The position numbers and the translations under genes are program-made. Source: Sphingobacterium lumbrici (GTDB taxonomy: Bacteria > Bacteroidota > Bacteroidia > Sphingobacteriales > Sphingobacteriaceae). From it: 64,000 bases of DNA. The stretch covers positions 365,835-429,834 of the forward strand of contig NZ_SRZY01000027.1 in NCBI RefSeq assembly GCF_006476045.1, read 5' to 3'. Under the pieces are notes generated by a model. That model was not told the origin of the DNA, did not search any database, and saw nothing but the letters and a program-made list of their open reading frames with translations. This document shows positions 53,240 through 62,602 of the stretch, piece after piece (position 1 is the stretch's first letter; each line of letters starts with the position of its first letter).

Positions 53240-53959
53240 TTACAAGGTCTGATACAATTCCAGGTATTTCTGAATAGCTTCCCTCTTTTTGGGTGTTAGA
53301 TGAAAATCCAGCTTTTCAGTGAGGTAAGATAGATAATCAAAGTTCTCATATATCGGCAACCCCTCAATAACATCTTGTGGATGTGAAATTCCGTCCGCCA
53401 AGGCCTGATTAAATTCCACTACAAAATCGGCAGGCAATTCCTTATTGGCTACCCATACCGCAAATGCAAAAGGCAAGCCCGTAAACTCCTTCCAATGGAA
53501 TCCCAAGTCGTACACATACGGTATCGTCTCCTTTTTCCCGAATGTACGGTCACCAATCAGTACAAAAGCATCCGCTTCTCCTTCGGTCAACACGTCTACA
53601 TCCTTTTTCCAGTAGTATTTTAAAAGGATTTGCGCTAAGCCATTGGACGTACGCGATTGATTATCTAAACGAATTGATTTGATCTCATTGATCGGCTTTT
53701 GAGAAAAAATAAATACTGAATCTACTTCTCCATCCGCTCCAATACAATAATCGCCTATAATATGATAATATGATAAATCCAATAATGCAGCCACAGGAAT
53801 AATCCCCATATCTACCTCATTATCGATCACCCGCCGGGCACACATACTGGGATGATCCAGACTTAAATCAATCCGGTTCATTACAGGTGAAGCCTTTATC
53901 CCTTGTAAAAATGGTAATGTATTGGTATAACTTACCGCAGAAACTTTGATCTTACTCAT
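53240..53959 (-). CDS. mqnA: Chorismate dehydratase MqnA (futalosine pathway)
   Basis: A 239-residue protein of the periplasmic-binding-protein-like MqnA/MqnD family. It makes 3-enolpyruvyl-benzoate from chorismate, the first step of the futalosine route to menaquinone. Typical segments: VSYTNTLPFLQGI (about 7-19), DMGIIPVAALLDL, SRTSNGLAQILLKYYW and GLPFAFAVWVA (about 154-164). The MqnE gene lies one gene upstream on the same strand, which confirms the route. Starts 8 bp inside the phosphatase gene's end. Confidence 0.9.
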   Translation of the reverse strand: MSKIKVSAVSYTNTLPFLQGIKASPVMNRIDLSLDHPSMCARRVIDNEVDMGIIPVAALLDLSYYHIIGDYCIGADGEVDSVFIFSQKPINEIKSIRLDNQSRTSNGLAQILLKYYWKKDVDVLTEGEADAFVLIGDRTFGKKETIPYVYDLGFHWKEFTGLPFAFAVWVANKELPADFVVEFNQALADGISHPQDVIEGLPIYENFDYLSYLTEKLDFHLTPKKREAIQKYLELYQTL

Positions 53960-54578
53960 TTTCTAAATTCTCCAAATGCTTAGTATTGTAATAATCGACA
54001 ACGCTAAACCTTCCATTTTCATAATCTAGAATATATAAGGCAGTATTTGTATGGGGGAATTCGTCCATCTGACAGAGCGGGAAATCGGTAAGGTGACAAA
54101 GCAGAATACGCATCGCACGACCATGCATACATACGAGAACGGTTTCTTCATCCGATTGGGACAACATATAAGATATCGCTTCTTTCTGTCGTATTACCAA
54201 TTGATTAGGGGATTCCCCGTCTTCAATACTCAAATCCAGCTCATTATTTCTCCAGGATGCAATCACTTTTTCGAACCCTGTCATAGTACCTTCGTCCTGT
54301 TCCTTTCCTTCATAAATACCCCAACTTATCTCATCCAATCCCTCAATCTCTTCCATAGGGATACCCAAATCAAGAAAAGGAACCACTGTTTGCTTGGTTC
54401 TTAACAATGTGGACGTGTAAATTTTATCAAATGGTACATCTCTATACGCATCAAAAAATGCTTGTGCCTGTCGAAAACCATTTTCATTGAGCGGAGAATT
54501 AACTCCCCTTCCCTGCACTATCCCACGTAAATTAAGATCTGTTTGTCCGTGTCTTATGAAGTAAAATGTTTTCTTCAA
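53952..54578 (-). CDS. Histidine phosphatase family protein
   Basis: A 208-residue phosphoglycerate-mutase-like enzyme. The catalytic RHG lies in FIRHGQTDLNLRG (His9), with Arg in LLRTKQT (about 57-63), Glu in EEISWGIYEG and the second His in VCMHGRAMR (about 148-156). Substrate unknown. It is sandwiched between mqnE and mqnA, overlapping mqnA by 8 bp and lying 6 bp after mqnE, so it is surely co-transcribed with menaquinone genes. A phosphatase step is not part of the known futalosine route, so its task here is open. Confidence 0.87.
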   Translation of the reverse strand: MKKTFYFIRHGQTDLNLRGIVQGRGVNSPLNENGFRQAQAFFDAYRDVPFDKIYTSTLLRTKQTVVPFLDLGIPMEEIEGLDEISWGIYEGKEQDEGTMTGFEKVIASWRNNELDLSIEDGESPNQLVIRQKEAISYMLSQSDEETVLVCMHGRAMRILLCHLTDFPLCQMDEFPHTNTALYILDYENGRFSVVDYYNTKHLENLENE

Positions 54579-54584
54579 CGTATA

Positions 54585-55781
54585 TTATGAATTTATTACC
54601 GGTAATGAATAATATTTTTTCTTCGTATCGTCTTCAAATACGTAATCACTGTAATCAGTTACTACATTATACAATGTATCACGTTCGATGGGATGCCTGC
54701 CTACATTCTTAATCAGTTGCACCAATTCTTTTGTACTCATCGCCGGTGTCTGCTCCTCCGCTCCTGCCATACTATAGATTTTGGTGGTATCGTCCAATGT
54801 TCCGTCGATATCATCGACCCCGTATGCCAATGACAATTGAGCAGTCTGGCGCGAAATCATGGCCCAATAAGCTTTGATGTGCGAAAAATTGTCCAGGTAA
54901 ATTCTGGAAATTGCATAGTTACGCAAATCCTCAATAACAGAGACCTCCGGAACATCTTTCATCTGGTTATCCTTATTTCTAAACTTTAGCGGAATAAAAG
55001 TCTGAAAACCTCCTGTCTTATCTTGCTGTTGACGCAGACGCTCCATGTGATCCACACGATGCCAAAATTCTTCAATATGACCATACAACATGGTCGCATT
55101 GGTATTCATACCTAATTTATGTGCCTGCTCGTGTATATCCAGCCATTGGTCGGCTGTACATTTATCATGCGCTATTTGCTCACGTATCTCCGGATGAAAT
55201 ATTTCAGCACCACCACCCGGCATAGAATCCAATCCACATTCATGAAGATATTTCATTCCCTCATAATGTGACAATTTTGCTTTTTTGAAAATATAATAAT
55301 ATTCTACCGGAGTCAATCCTTTGATATGTAAATCAGGGCGATGTTCTTTGCAGCGTTTAAAAAACTCCGCATAGAATGCTAAATTTTGCTTAGGAACGAC
55401 ACCTCCGGTGATGTGAACTTCAGTAACAGGCTCATTGTCATATCCTTTAACCAAATCCATCATACCGTCTACATCCATTTCCCATCCCTCTTCACGTTGT
55501 TTTATCATCCGTGAATAGGAACAAAATTTACAATCGTAAACACATACGTTCGTTGGTTCGATATGAAAGTTTCTGTTGAAATACGTATAGTTACCATGCT
55601 TTTTTTCGCGGATGTAGTTCGCTAACACGCCTAAATAACCTACTTCTCCTTTTTGATATAGCATCACACCCTCGTCAAACGTAATACGTTGACCGGATCG
55701 TACCTTTTCGGCAATATGTCTTAAATCTGAATCTAAATTTTTGTTACTGATCAAAAAATTTAGTTTTTGCGTAGCATTCAT
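54585..55781 (-). CDS. mqnE: Aminofutalosine synthase MqnE (radical SAM)
   Basis: A 398-residue radical SAM enzyme from the ATG at 55781. CVYDCKFC gives the CxxxCxxC cluster motif (Cys80, 84 and 87 from this start). The downstream HITGGVVP, GLDSMPGGGAEIF (about 190-202) and GVDDIDGTLDDTT are typical of MqnE rather than MqnC. It joins the MqnA product to adenosine, forming aminofutalosine. A frame start at 55802 is excluded because the -7 box TAAGTTTG (55800-55807) lies over it. It heads the mqnE-phosphatase-mqnA operon. Confidence 0.9.
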   Translation of the reverse strand: MNATQKLNFLISNKNLDSDLRHIAEKVRSGQRITFDEGVMLYQKGEVGYLGVLANYIREKKHGNYTYFNRNFHIEPTNVCVYDCKFCSYSRMIKQREEGWEMDVDGMMDLVKGYDNEPVTEVHITGGVVPKQNLAFYAEFFKRCKEHRPDLHIKGLTPVEYYYIFKKAKLSHYEGMKYLHECGLDSMPGGGAEIFHPEIREQIAHDKCTADQWLDIHEQAHKLGMNTNATMLYGHIEEFWHRVDHMERLRQQQDKTGGFQTFIPLKFRNKDNQMKDVPEVSVIEDLRNYAISRIYLDNFSHIKAYWAMISRQTAQLSLAYGVDDIDGTLDDTTKIYSMAGAEEQTPAMSTKELVQLIKNVGRHPIERDTLYNVVTDYSDYVFEDDTKKKYYSLPVINS

Positions 55782-55799
55782 TAATCTTTCCTTACTATA

Positions 55800-55807
55800 C
55801 AAACTTA
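55800..55807 (-). promoter_or_regulatory. -7 box of mqnE (TAAGTTTG), decides the start
   Basis: TAAGTTTG on the minus strand covers the ATG of the longer frame (55802). Transcription would begin at about 55794, so the start at 55781 is the only possible ATG. Confidence 0.6.
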
Positions 55808-55861
55808 GCTAAAATTCCAACCAAAAACCATGTTAAGATGCTATTTTAGTACACCTTTTAA

Positions 55862-57697
55862 CTAGTCAGCAAATTGCTGCATATCTATCAACCTCTTATA
55901 CAGACCCTTGTGCTGAATCAGCTCTTGATGTGATCCGCTCTCTATAATTTGACCGGATTCCAGCACGACAATCTTATCGGCATTTTGAATCGTACTCAAA
56001 CGGTGGGCAATGACGACAGTTGTACGGTTTTCCATTAATTTGTACAACGCATCCTGTACCAAACGTTCCGATTCTGTGTCTAAGGCAGATGTTGCTTCAT
56101 CCAGCAACATAATCGGCGGATTCTTCAATACGGCACGTGCGATACAAATACGTTGACGCTGTCCACCAGATAATTTTGCACCTCTGTCTCCTATATTCGT
56201 TTGGTATCCCTTGTCGGTTTTTATGATAAACTCATGTGCATTAGCAATACGAGCCGCAGCTTCTACCTGCTCGTCTGTAGCTGCAGTGTTGGCAAAAGCG
56301 ATGTTATTAAAAATCGTATCATTAAAGAGGATGGATTCCTGATTTACCACACCGATTAATGCCCGGAGCGAATTCTGAGTAAGATCTCTTAAATTTATCC
56401 CATCAAACGTAACTGCTCCCGTTGTTACATCCATAAAACGAGGTATCAAGTCTACCAGTGTTGATTTTCCTCCTCCGGAAGGCCCAACTAAAGCAACTGT
56501 TTGCCCCTTACGAATTGTAAAATTAACGTCCCGTAATATAGGCTTTTCACTATAGGCGAAATTTACGTTGCGGAATGCGATCTCTTCATTAAACGTGCTG
56601 ACATCAATCGCATCCGGCTTATCAAGCAACTCATTTTTCTCATCGATCAATTCCAATACCCGCTCACCAGCTGCGATACCATTATGAATATTACTGAATG
56701 AGTCTGTCAATGCCTTAGCTGGTCGCATTACCTGCGAAAAAAGCGCGATGTAAGCAATAAATTCCGAGGCGGCTAATTCTCCTTCACCAGTCAACACCAA
56801 ATGTCCACCATAAAGCAGTATGATAGCGACCATTACGACCCCCAACAATTCCGACACAGGAGAACCGAGCTGTTGACGACGTACCATTCTTCGCATAATA
56901 GTTGCATATCGATTATTTTCCCCATTAAATCTGTCCTTCACAAACGATACGGCATTAAATGCCTTTATAATCCGTACGCCCGAAAGGGCCTCATCAAGAT
57001 AGGAAATCATATTTGCGTACGACTCCTGTCCTGCTATAGCCTGAGATTTTAACGACTTTACAATTCGTGATATTAAAAAAGCCGAAACCGGAATAACAGC
57101 GATTGCAAACAAGGTCAGATTCGTTGAAAGCGAAAACAGCACATAGATATATGTTATAAGTTGCAACGGCTCTTTAAAAACAACTTGCAAAGTACCCGTC
57201 ACTGAATATTGTACAACCTGAACATCTGAAGATATTTTCGAGATGACGTCACCTTTTCGCTGGTTTGTAAAATATCCTAATGGTAAGTCCAATACATTGT
57301 TAAACACGGTTTTCCTGAGATTCAACAACGTATGTATACGAAGATTCTCCATTATTCGCTGTGAAAAGTACCGAAACAGATTACTAATAAAGACTGAAAT
57401 GATGATCCCTATACAAACGTATTTTAACGCATCATACGCACCGAATTGATTGTATAAAGTATCTGCATAATACGTAAACCACTCTGGAATATCAAAGGAA
57501 TTTTCTGGCTTGACGACAGGTTGAGTCACAGAAGATAAACTTTCATCCTCCCCTTTAAACAACACTTGCAATAACGGCGCAAGCAATGCTAAATTTAAAG
57601 TACCGAAAACAACTGTAATTAGTGTACAGATGATATATGGAATCGCATACTTTTCAATTGGTTTTGCGAACGATAAAAGTCGAAAATAAGTTTTCAT
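55862..57697 (-). CDS. ABC exporter, MsbA-like (fused permease and ATPase)
   Basis: A 611-residue half-transporter: six membrane helices (about 20-330) and a nucleotide-binding domain (about 360-600) with Walker A GPSGGGKST (about 400-408), signature LSGGQRQR (about 508-515), Walker B IMLLDEATSALD and the H-loop in VVIAHRLST. The plan matches MsbA lipid flippases and related multidrug exporters of the inner membrane; which of these it is cannot be decided. A -7 box TATTTTTG is at 57715-57722 on the minus strand. It stands alone. Confidence 0.88.
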   Translation of the reverse strand: MKTYFRLLSFAKPIEKYAIPYIICTLITVVFGTLNLALLAPLLQVLFKGEDESLSSVTQPVVKPENSFDIPEWFTYYADTLYNQFGAYDALKYVCIGIIISVFISNLFRYFSQRIMENLRIHTLLNLRKTVFNNVLDLPLGYFTNQRKGDVISKISSDVQVVQYSVTGTLQVVFKEPLQLITYIYVLFSLSTNLTLFAIAVIPVSAFLISRIVKSLKSQAIAGQESYANMISYLDEALSGVRIIKAFNAVSFVKDRFNGENNRYATIMRRMVRRQQLGSPVSELLGVVMVAIILLYGGHLVLTGEGELAASEFIAYIALFSQVMRPAKALTDSFSNIHNGIAAGERVLELIDEKNELLDKPDAIDVSTFNEEIAFRNVNFAYSEKPILRDVNFTIRKGQTVALVGPSGGGKSTLVDLIPRFMDVTTGAVTFDGINLRDLTQNSLRALIGVVNQESILFNDTIFNNIAFANTAATDEQVEAAARIANAHEFIIKTDKGYQTNIGDRGAKLSGGQRQRICIARAVLKNPPIMLLDEATSALDTESERLVQDALYKLMENRTTVVIAHRLSTIQNADKIVVLESGQIIESGSHQELIQHKGLYKRLIDMQQFAD

Positions 57698-57871
57698 TTA
57701 TAGATATAAGACCACAAAAATAACAAATTTGTATGTATATACAGCAAACCGATATACAGCAAACTTATTTTATTAAAAAACAGAACATAGGGTCAAAAAA
57801 TTAATTTATTCTAAAAATAGGATACAATTCATAGCTAAATTCTTAATTTAGGCCCGTTAATATAAATAAAA

Positions 57872-59035
57872 ATGCAAATTGAAGTTGCCAAAAGGCTGCA
57901 GCATACGGAAGAATATTATTTCTCCAAGAAATTAAGAGAAATTGACGAAATGAATAAGTCCGGTGCCAAAGTCATCAATTTAGGAATCGGAAGTCCCGAT
58001 CTCCCCCCTCATCCTGATGCCATCCAAGTATTGCAGGAGCAAGCTGCTCTAGCTACCACACACGGATATCAGAACTACAAAGGTGTGCCGGCATTGCGTG
58101 AAGCGATGTCAAATTGGTATGCCCGATATTATAGTGTACAGTTAAATCCCAATACGGAAATACTTCCCCTTATGGGTTCGAAAGAGGGGATTTTACATAT
58201 TTGCATGACCTACCTTCAAGAAGGAGATGAAGCGCTTATCCCCAATCCGGGCTACCCTACTTATGTATCGGCGGTACGTCTAAGTGGGGCAACCGCCAGC
58301 CCCTATACACTTTCCGAAGAGAACGGCTGGCTCCCTGATTTTGCAGCGCTTGAAAAGCAAGACCTGTCAAAAGTAAAAATAATGTGGGTAAATTATCCAC
58401 ACATGCCTACGGGTGCTTCTGCCAATCAAGCCTTTTTTAAGGAGCTAATCGCGTTCGGACAACGGAACAGTATCTTGATCTGTCATGACAATCCATATAG
58501 CTTTATCCTGAATGAAACCCCGCAAAGTCTATTGGCGATATCCGGTGCTAAGGATGTGGCCATCGAACTGAATTCGCTCAGTAAATCATCCAATATGGCA
58601 GGCTGGCGTATTGGGATGCTCGTTGCAGCAGAAGAACGCATCAATGAAATCCTTCGTTTTAAAAGCAATATGGACTCGGGTATGTTTTTACCAATGCAAC
58701 TGGCCGCAGCAAAAGCCCTCTCCCTGGAAAAATCCTGGTATGATGAGCTAAATGAAACTTATCGCAAAAGACGAGAAAAGGTTTACGAAATTATGGATCT
58801 ATTGGGGTGCATATACAGTACGAAGCAGGCAGGACTTTTTCTTTGGGCAAAAATCCCGGATACCTTTGAATCGGGTTATCAGCTCAGCAACAGCATACTT
58901 GAGCATGCAAAAGTATTTATTACACCGGGAGGAATCTTTGGTACAGCAGGAAATCAATATATTCGTATAAGTCTTTGTGCGAAAGAAGACGTGTTGGAAG
59001 AGGCTATCTCGCGGATTAAGGAAGTGCAACAATGA
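57872..59035 (+). CDS. PLP-dependent aminotransferase class I/II
   Basis: A 387-residue fold-type I aminotransferase. Glycine-rich INLGIGSPDLPPHPDAI (about 35-51), NYKGVPALREAMSNWY (about 71-86), NPGYPTY, the PLP-binding Lys near residue 236 in SLSKSSNMAGWRIG, and the carboxylate-binding Arg in the C-terminus. The next gene, tyrA, overlaps by 4 bp, so an aromatic amino-acid transaminase (tyrosine/phenylalanine synthesis) is probable; aspartate or LL-diaminopimelate aminotransferase activity cannot be ruled out. Confidence 0.83.
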   Translation: MQIEVAKRLQHTEEYYFSKKLREIDEMNKSGAKVINLGIGSPDLPPHPDAIQVLQEQAALATTHGYQNYKGVPALREAMSNWYARYYSVQLNPNTEILPLMGSKEGILHICMTYLQEGDEALIPNPGYPTYVSAVRLSGATASPYTLSEENGWLPDFAALEKQDLSKVKIMWVNYPHMPTGASANQAFFKELIAFGQRNSILICHDNPYSFILNETPQSLLAISGAKDVAIELNSLSKSSNMAGWRIGMLVAAEERINEILRFKSNMDSGMFLPMQLAAAKALSLEKSWYDELNETYRKRREKVYEIMDLLGCIYSTKQAGLFLWAKIPDTFESGYQLSNSILEHAKVFITPGGIFGTAGNQYIRISLCAKEDVLEEAISRIKEVQQ

Positions 59036-59871
59036 ACATAGCTATTGTCGGAATAGGACTCATCGGAGGTTCGGCAGGTATCCGACTTAAACAGACAAAA
59101 TTCTGTAACAAGATTATTGGTGTGGATAAGAATGAATCCAACCAAAAAAAAGCATTGGAACTTGGTTTAGTAGATGAAATCGCTACGCTGGATGAAGCTA
59201 TAGAAAACGCTAAAGTTATCATCCTAACAGTCCCGGTAGATGCGATTATGCAACTTACACCGTACATTCTGGATCGGATCACAGATCAGGTTGTCATCGA
59301 TATGGGATCGACCAAGATTAATATCCTGAACAAAATAGTCGATCATCCTAAACGTGGACGCTATGTCGCCGCTCATCCTATGGCGGGTACGGAATATTCC
59401 GGACCTGAGGCTGCTATACCAAATTTGTTCAAGAATAAGAACATGGTCTATGTAGAAGCCTTCAAATCAGATGAAGATGCCTTCGATCTCGCGGATGCCA
59501 TTACGGATCAATTAGAGATGCAATCTTCGTTTATGAATGCCGAAGAGCATGATATGCATACCGCCTATGTATCGCATATTTCGCATTTAACGTCTTTTGC
59601 CCTGGCGCTGACCGTATTGGAGAAAGAAAAATCCCAAGGCCGCATCTTTGAATTAGCAGGATCGGGTTTTGAGTCTACTGTGCGTTTAGCGAAGTCATCT
59701 CCCGACATGTGGACACCTATTTTTAAGCAAAACAGAGAAAATGTACTGGAAGTATTGGCTGAACATATCAAACAATTAAAGAAACTTCATGATAAAATCG
59801 AGCAGGAAGACTATGAAGGTTTATATAAATTGATAAAAAAGTCCAATAAGATTAAACGTATTATCAAGTAA
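59032..59871 (+). CDS. tyrA: Prephenate dehydrogenase
   Basis: A 279-residue protein. The NAD-binding Rossmann motif GIGLIGGSAGIRL (about 7-19) is followed by GVDKNES, the conserved IDMGSTK (about 90-96) and AAHPMAGTEYSGPEAAI (about 109-125), whose His is catalytic. It converts prephenate to 4-hydroxyphenylpyruvate, the direct precursor of tyrosine, on which the upstream aminotransferase likely acts. ATGA overlap with that gene and a 1-bp gap to the GNAT gene indicate one operon. Confidence 0.9.
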   Translation: MNIAIVGIGLIGGSAGIRLKQTKFCNKIIGVDKNESNQKKALELGLVDEIATLDEAIENAKVIILTVPVDAIMQLTPYILDRITDQVVIDMGSTKINILNKIVDHPKRGRYVAAHPMAGTEYSGPEAAIPNLFKNKNMVYVEAFKSDEDAFDLADAITDQLEMQSSFMNAEEHDMHTAYVSHISHLTSFALALTVLEKEKSQGRIFELAGSGFESTVRLAKSSPDMWTPIFKQNRENVLEVLAEHIKQLKKLHDKIEQEDYEGLYKLIKKSNKIKRIIK

Positions 59872-59872
59872 C

Positions 59873-60382
59873 ATGATACCTCGGATTCTCTTATCAAATG
59901 AATTGATTGAACTAATACCTCTTGAAAAAAGGGATTTTGATTTATTGTATCTAGTGGCTTCAGATAAAGAAATTTGGGCACAACATCCCGATTTCAGCAG
60001 GTACACACCTGTCGGGTTTACCCAATATTTTAAAAAGCTTTTAGATACGGATTTGCCCTACCTTATTATTGATAAAAAAACACAGCATGTAATAGGTGCT
60101 ACGTCGTTTTACGAATATAATGAAGCAGAAAGATCTATTGCTATTGGATACACTTTTTTGGCGAAAGCGTATTGGGGAGGCACGTACAATCAGTCTATTA
60201 AGCAGTTGATGATACACACAGCGTTTGAGGTTGTGGACAAAGTTATTTTTCATGTCCGCGAGAAAAACCTCCGTTCCCAAGCAGCATTAGCAAAAATCGG
60301 TGCAGTCAAAGAAAAAGAATACCCTGCTCCCGCCGATACCGGCGCATTGCAACTTGAGTATGCGATATATAAAAATGGTTAG
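59873..60382 (+). CDS. GNAT family N-acetyltransferase
   Basis: A 169-residue acetyltransferase of the RimJ/RimL-like type: LLSNELIELIPLEKRDFD at the start, IGYTFLAKAYWGGTYNQSIKQLMIHTAF (about 88-115, acetyl-CoA-binding) and FHVREKNLRSQAALAKIGAVKE (about 124-145), the typical last motif. The substrate is unknown (protein N-terminus or small amine). It follows tyrA by 1 bp and ends the operon. Confidence 0.85.
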   Translation: MIPRILLSNELIELIPLEKRDFDLLYLVASDKEIWAQHPDFSRYTPVGFTQYFKKLLDTDLPYLIIDKKTQHVIGATSFYEYNEAERSIAIGYTFLAKAYWGGTYNQSIKQLMIHTAFEVVDKVIFHVREKNLRSQAALAKIGAVKEKEYPAPADTGALQLEYAIYKNG

Positions 60383-60953
60383 CTGGCGCAAGCATATTTA
60401 TTAATAAATTTAAGGAAGGATTTTCTTTTATACTAATTTCTTTTGTCGCTTGGACCGCGACGGGTCTACACTTTTGTCTTGCCAAAAGTGTACAAACCTG
60501 CCTGCCGGCAGGCAGGAGCGTGTCGCTGTACCGGCTCGACACCAAGGTTCACCATTCCTACAATTGTCGACCCGCTAAGGCGACATTTGTCGGGTATGAA
60601 AGGGTAGTGCTTTATTCTTAGATATTACTTTATTCCTCAGCTGAATTGAAAAAAGACGGCCTTAGCGGATTTGGATGTGCAGGCCGCAGATGATGTGTTG
60701 CAGAAGCGTACAATCAGCACTTAACCAAGCAGATCTCAACCTTTGCTTTGGGACGGAGCGGTGGAGGCCTAAGAGCTGCGCACTGCATCATCGCGTAGCC
60801 GGAACGACAAATACGGTACAGCCTTGATTTGTTTGCTTCTTTATTCATCAAAGGAATAAAGAAGGCCCTGTCGTGGCAACGACGGAAAGGTAATGAGAGG
60901 GGTATTAACAAAATTGTAAAAGAAAATCCTTCTTTTAACCTAAAACAATTACG
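60383..60953. repeat. Gene-free interval with palindromes and GC-rich repeats
   Basis: No gene is evident. Structures: a 10-bp inverted repeat TACACTTTTG/CAAAAGTGTA (60467-60476, 60483-60492), a 20-bp perfect palindrome CCTGCCTGCCGGCAGGCAGG (60497-60516), and CCGCTAAGGC (60572-60581) mirrored by GCCTTAGCGG (60659-60668). The section 60655-60890 is richer in GC than its surroundings, with many short inverted pieces. This looks like a cluster of dispersed repeats typical for genomes of this group. No RNA gene was recognised. Confidence 0.6.
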
Positions 60954-61553
60954 CTAACCATTACTCCTCTCCATTAACACCAAAAGCATTAAACTGAGCA
61001 CAAAACGTTCATCATCTACTTCCCGTTCTGTTATTTTGTGTACGCTGAATTTTCTTCCAAAGAAAGAAGGTTCTTTTTTTATCTCGAACATCTCCTCTCC
61101 GGCATCATTTCGCAAGATATAAGACGGATTGAACAAATAACCGGACAACATGCCTATAAGAGGGATTTCTCCAAAGAGCCCATCCCAAAATTTAGTCCAC
61201 GGGTTCTTTTCTTTAATACTATGATCTATGGCATCAGTTGGATCCATCAAATTAAAGGTCGATCGCCAAAGCGACTTTAACGCTTTTCTTCTCACCTTGC
61301 CGATCACCCGCCCTGCTCCATCCGTTATCGTAAAAGTTTGCTGAAAATCAATTAATTTATTGGAGGTTAATTCGTACAACAATTCAGATTTTGATTGATC
61401 CCGATATACTTTAACGCGGTCTCTCCAAGAAAATATCTTCTCCCTGACATAATAAATTGTGTTGCCAAAAGCATCCATCGCCACAAAATCATTGGCAAGT
61501 GTCGTAATACGAAACCGAAAATGAAGGGGATAATTCAATTGATCCATAATCAC
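60954..61553 (-). CDS. LURP-one-related/scramblase-like protein
   Basis: A 199-residue protein. It has the tubby-like beta-barrel pattern of the LURP-one/phospholipid-scramblase-like family: LHFRFRITTLANDFVAMDAFGNTIYYVREK at the N-terminus, KVYRDQSKSELLYELTSN, FTITDGAGRVIGKVRRK, and a hydrophobic C-terminal helix (RFVLSLMLLVLMERS). The function in bacteria is unknown; membrane-lipid contact is likely. Its start lies 3 bp past the stop of the next upstream membrane-protein gene, forming a two-gene unit. The start may be the second Met (MDQ, 61547). Confidence 0.72.
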   Translation of the reverse strand: MIMDQLNYPLHFRFRITTLANDFVAMDAFGNTIYYVREKIFSWRDRVKVYRDQSKSELLYELTSNKLIDFQQTFTITDGAGRVIGKVRRKALKSLWRSTFNLMDPTDAIDHSIKEKNPWTKFWDGLFGEIPLIGMLSGYLFNPSYILRNDAGEEMFEIKKEPSFFGRKFSVHKITEREVDDERFVLSLMLLVLMERSNG

Positions 61554-61556
61554 AAA

Positions 61557-62087
61557 TTAATATTTTATTTTCAGCTTATCAAACACTTTAGACCAGAGCC
61601 AAATCGGCCCCACGGTTAGTAATTTAATAAAATCATTTCCGTTAACAGGTTTGGATTCTCTTTTGGCCAATACCCAAAGAGCTAACAGGCTAATAACGCT
61701 AATCAACGTACAAACCAATACCACGCTCGGTCCGCCGTCGCGTTCCACATATTCCAGTTGCACAATAAAAAAACTCATCGCCGCTATGGAAAATAAAATG
61801 GCATAAGATAAGGTTGGCGACAGCTTTAAATAGAGATATATGGTTATGGCAATAAAAAAAGAACCCCAATTGAGAAAAGTATGCATGTTCAGTTTGACCA
61901 GAAAATCAAACTGTGGGAAAGGGACCATCCATATCAATCCCATGACACCAAAAAATGGGAAGGCTAGACATACCGCATATAACCTTTTATTCCCTGAGGC
62001 GAATGTATTATCTAATTCATAAAAATATTTTTCAACAGGGCGAGAAAACTCGGGTTGTTGTGTGCGGTTAGCATTCTTTTTTTTCAT
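61557..62087 (-). CDS. Four-helix membrane protein, possibly Mpo1-like (DUF962)
   Basis: A 176-residue protein with a polar N-terminus (1-36) and four hydrophobic helices (about 40-58, 68-88, 92-112 and 122-142). The middle (LNWGSFFIAITIYLYLKLSP) resembles the last helices of Mpo1/DUF962 proteins, which in yeast act as fatty-acid alpha-oxidation dioxygenases. The His residues of that family's active site are not obvious, so the similarity may be only of fold. It is tightly linked to the LURP-one-like gene downstream. Confidence 0.5.
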   Translation of the reverse strand: MKKKNANRTQQPEFSRPVEKYFYELDNTFASGNKRLYAVCLAFPFFGVMGLIWMVPFPQFDFLVKLNMHTFLNWGSFFIAITIYLYLKLSPTLSYAILFSIAAMSFFIVQLEYVERDGGPSVVLVCTLISVISLLALWVLAKRESKPVNGNDFIKLLTVGPIWLWSKVFDKLKIKY

Positions 62088-62602
62088 CTGATTATTTTTT
62101 TCAATGGCTAATGAGCGCTCTATGTAACTAACCGAGCTTGCCCGCCTCCCGGAGGGCAGGCGATCTCATCGAAGATAATCATTGACTTGTCTCTGTCAAT
62201 ATGAGTTACATCTCGGTTTCATACCGTAAAGGTAAGGAATTATCGCTATTCTTGACACGAATGGGTTTTATTTTATAATTATCCAAATTTTAACTATCTT
62301 GTTGCGACACCCATTAAACCGCATGCCAGACGCATCTTTTGTCAATTTCCTAAGCAACTATGAGTATGTATTAGGCGGACTTGAAAACGATGATAGATCT
62401 TTCTATCAAATTTGGGACTTTGAATATTAAAAAAGCAGATATGATAGATATACGATCAAATTTAACAGAGATGAAGTTTGGTGATAATAAATACGGAGCA
62501 TACCCCGGTTGAAATATATAGAGCCGGATCTCGGGGGACAAAAGATAATAATGTTCTGAATCTTGATGTTGAAAATTGTAAAACATTTCTAAAATAAACG
62601 CT
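62088..62602. repeat. Intergenic region with repeat relatives; no gene supported
   Basis: The 515-bp gap holds an imperfect palindrome of the GCCCGCC-TCCCGGA-GGGCAGGC type (about 62140-62162), set in ACCGAGCTT ... GATCTCATCGAAG, related to the repeats at 6746-6897. A 35-codon frame at 62323 lacks a promoter or family and is not called. The part just before 62603 contains no consensus -7 box. Confidence 0.5.

Noticed and set aside
62323..62430. A 35-codon ORF (MPDASFVNFL...) before the last receptor gene
   Set aside because: No consensus promoter, no known family and an ordinary length for a chance frame; not enough to call a gene.
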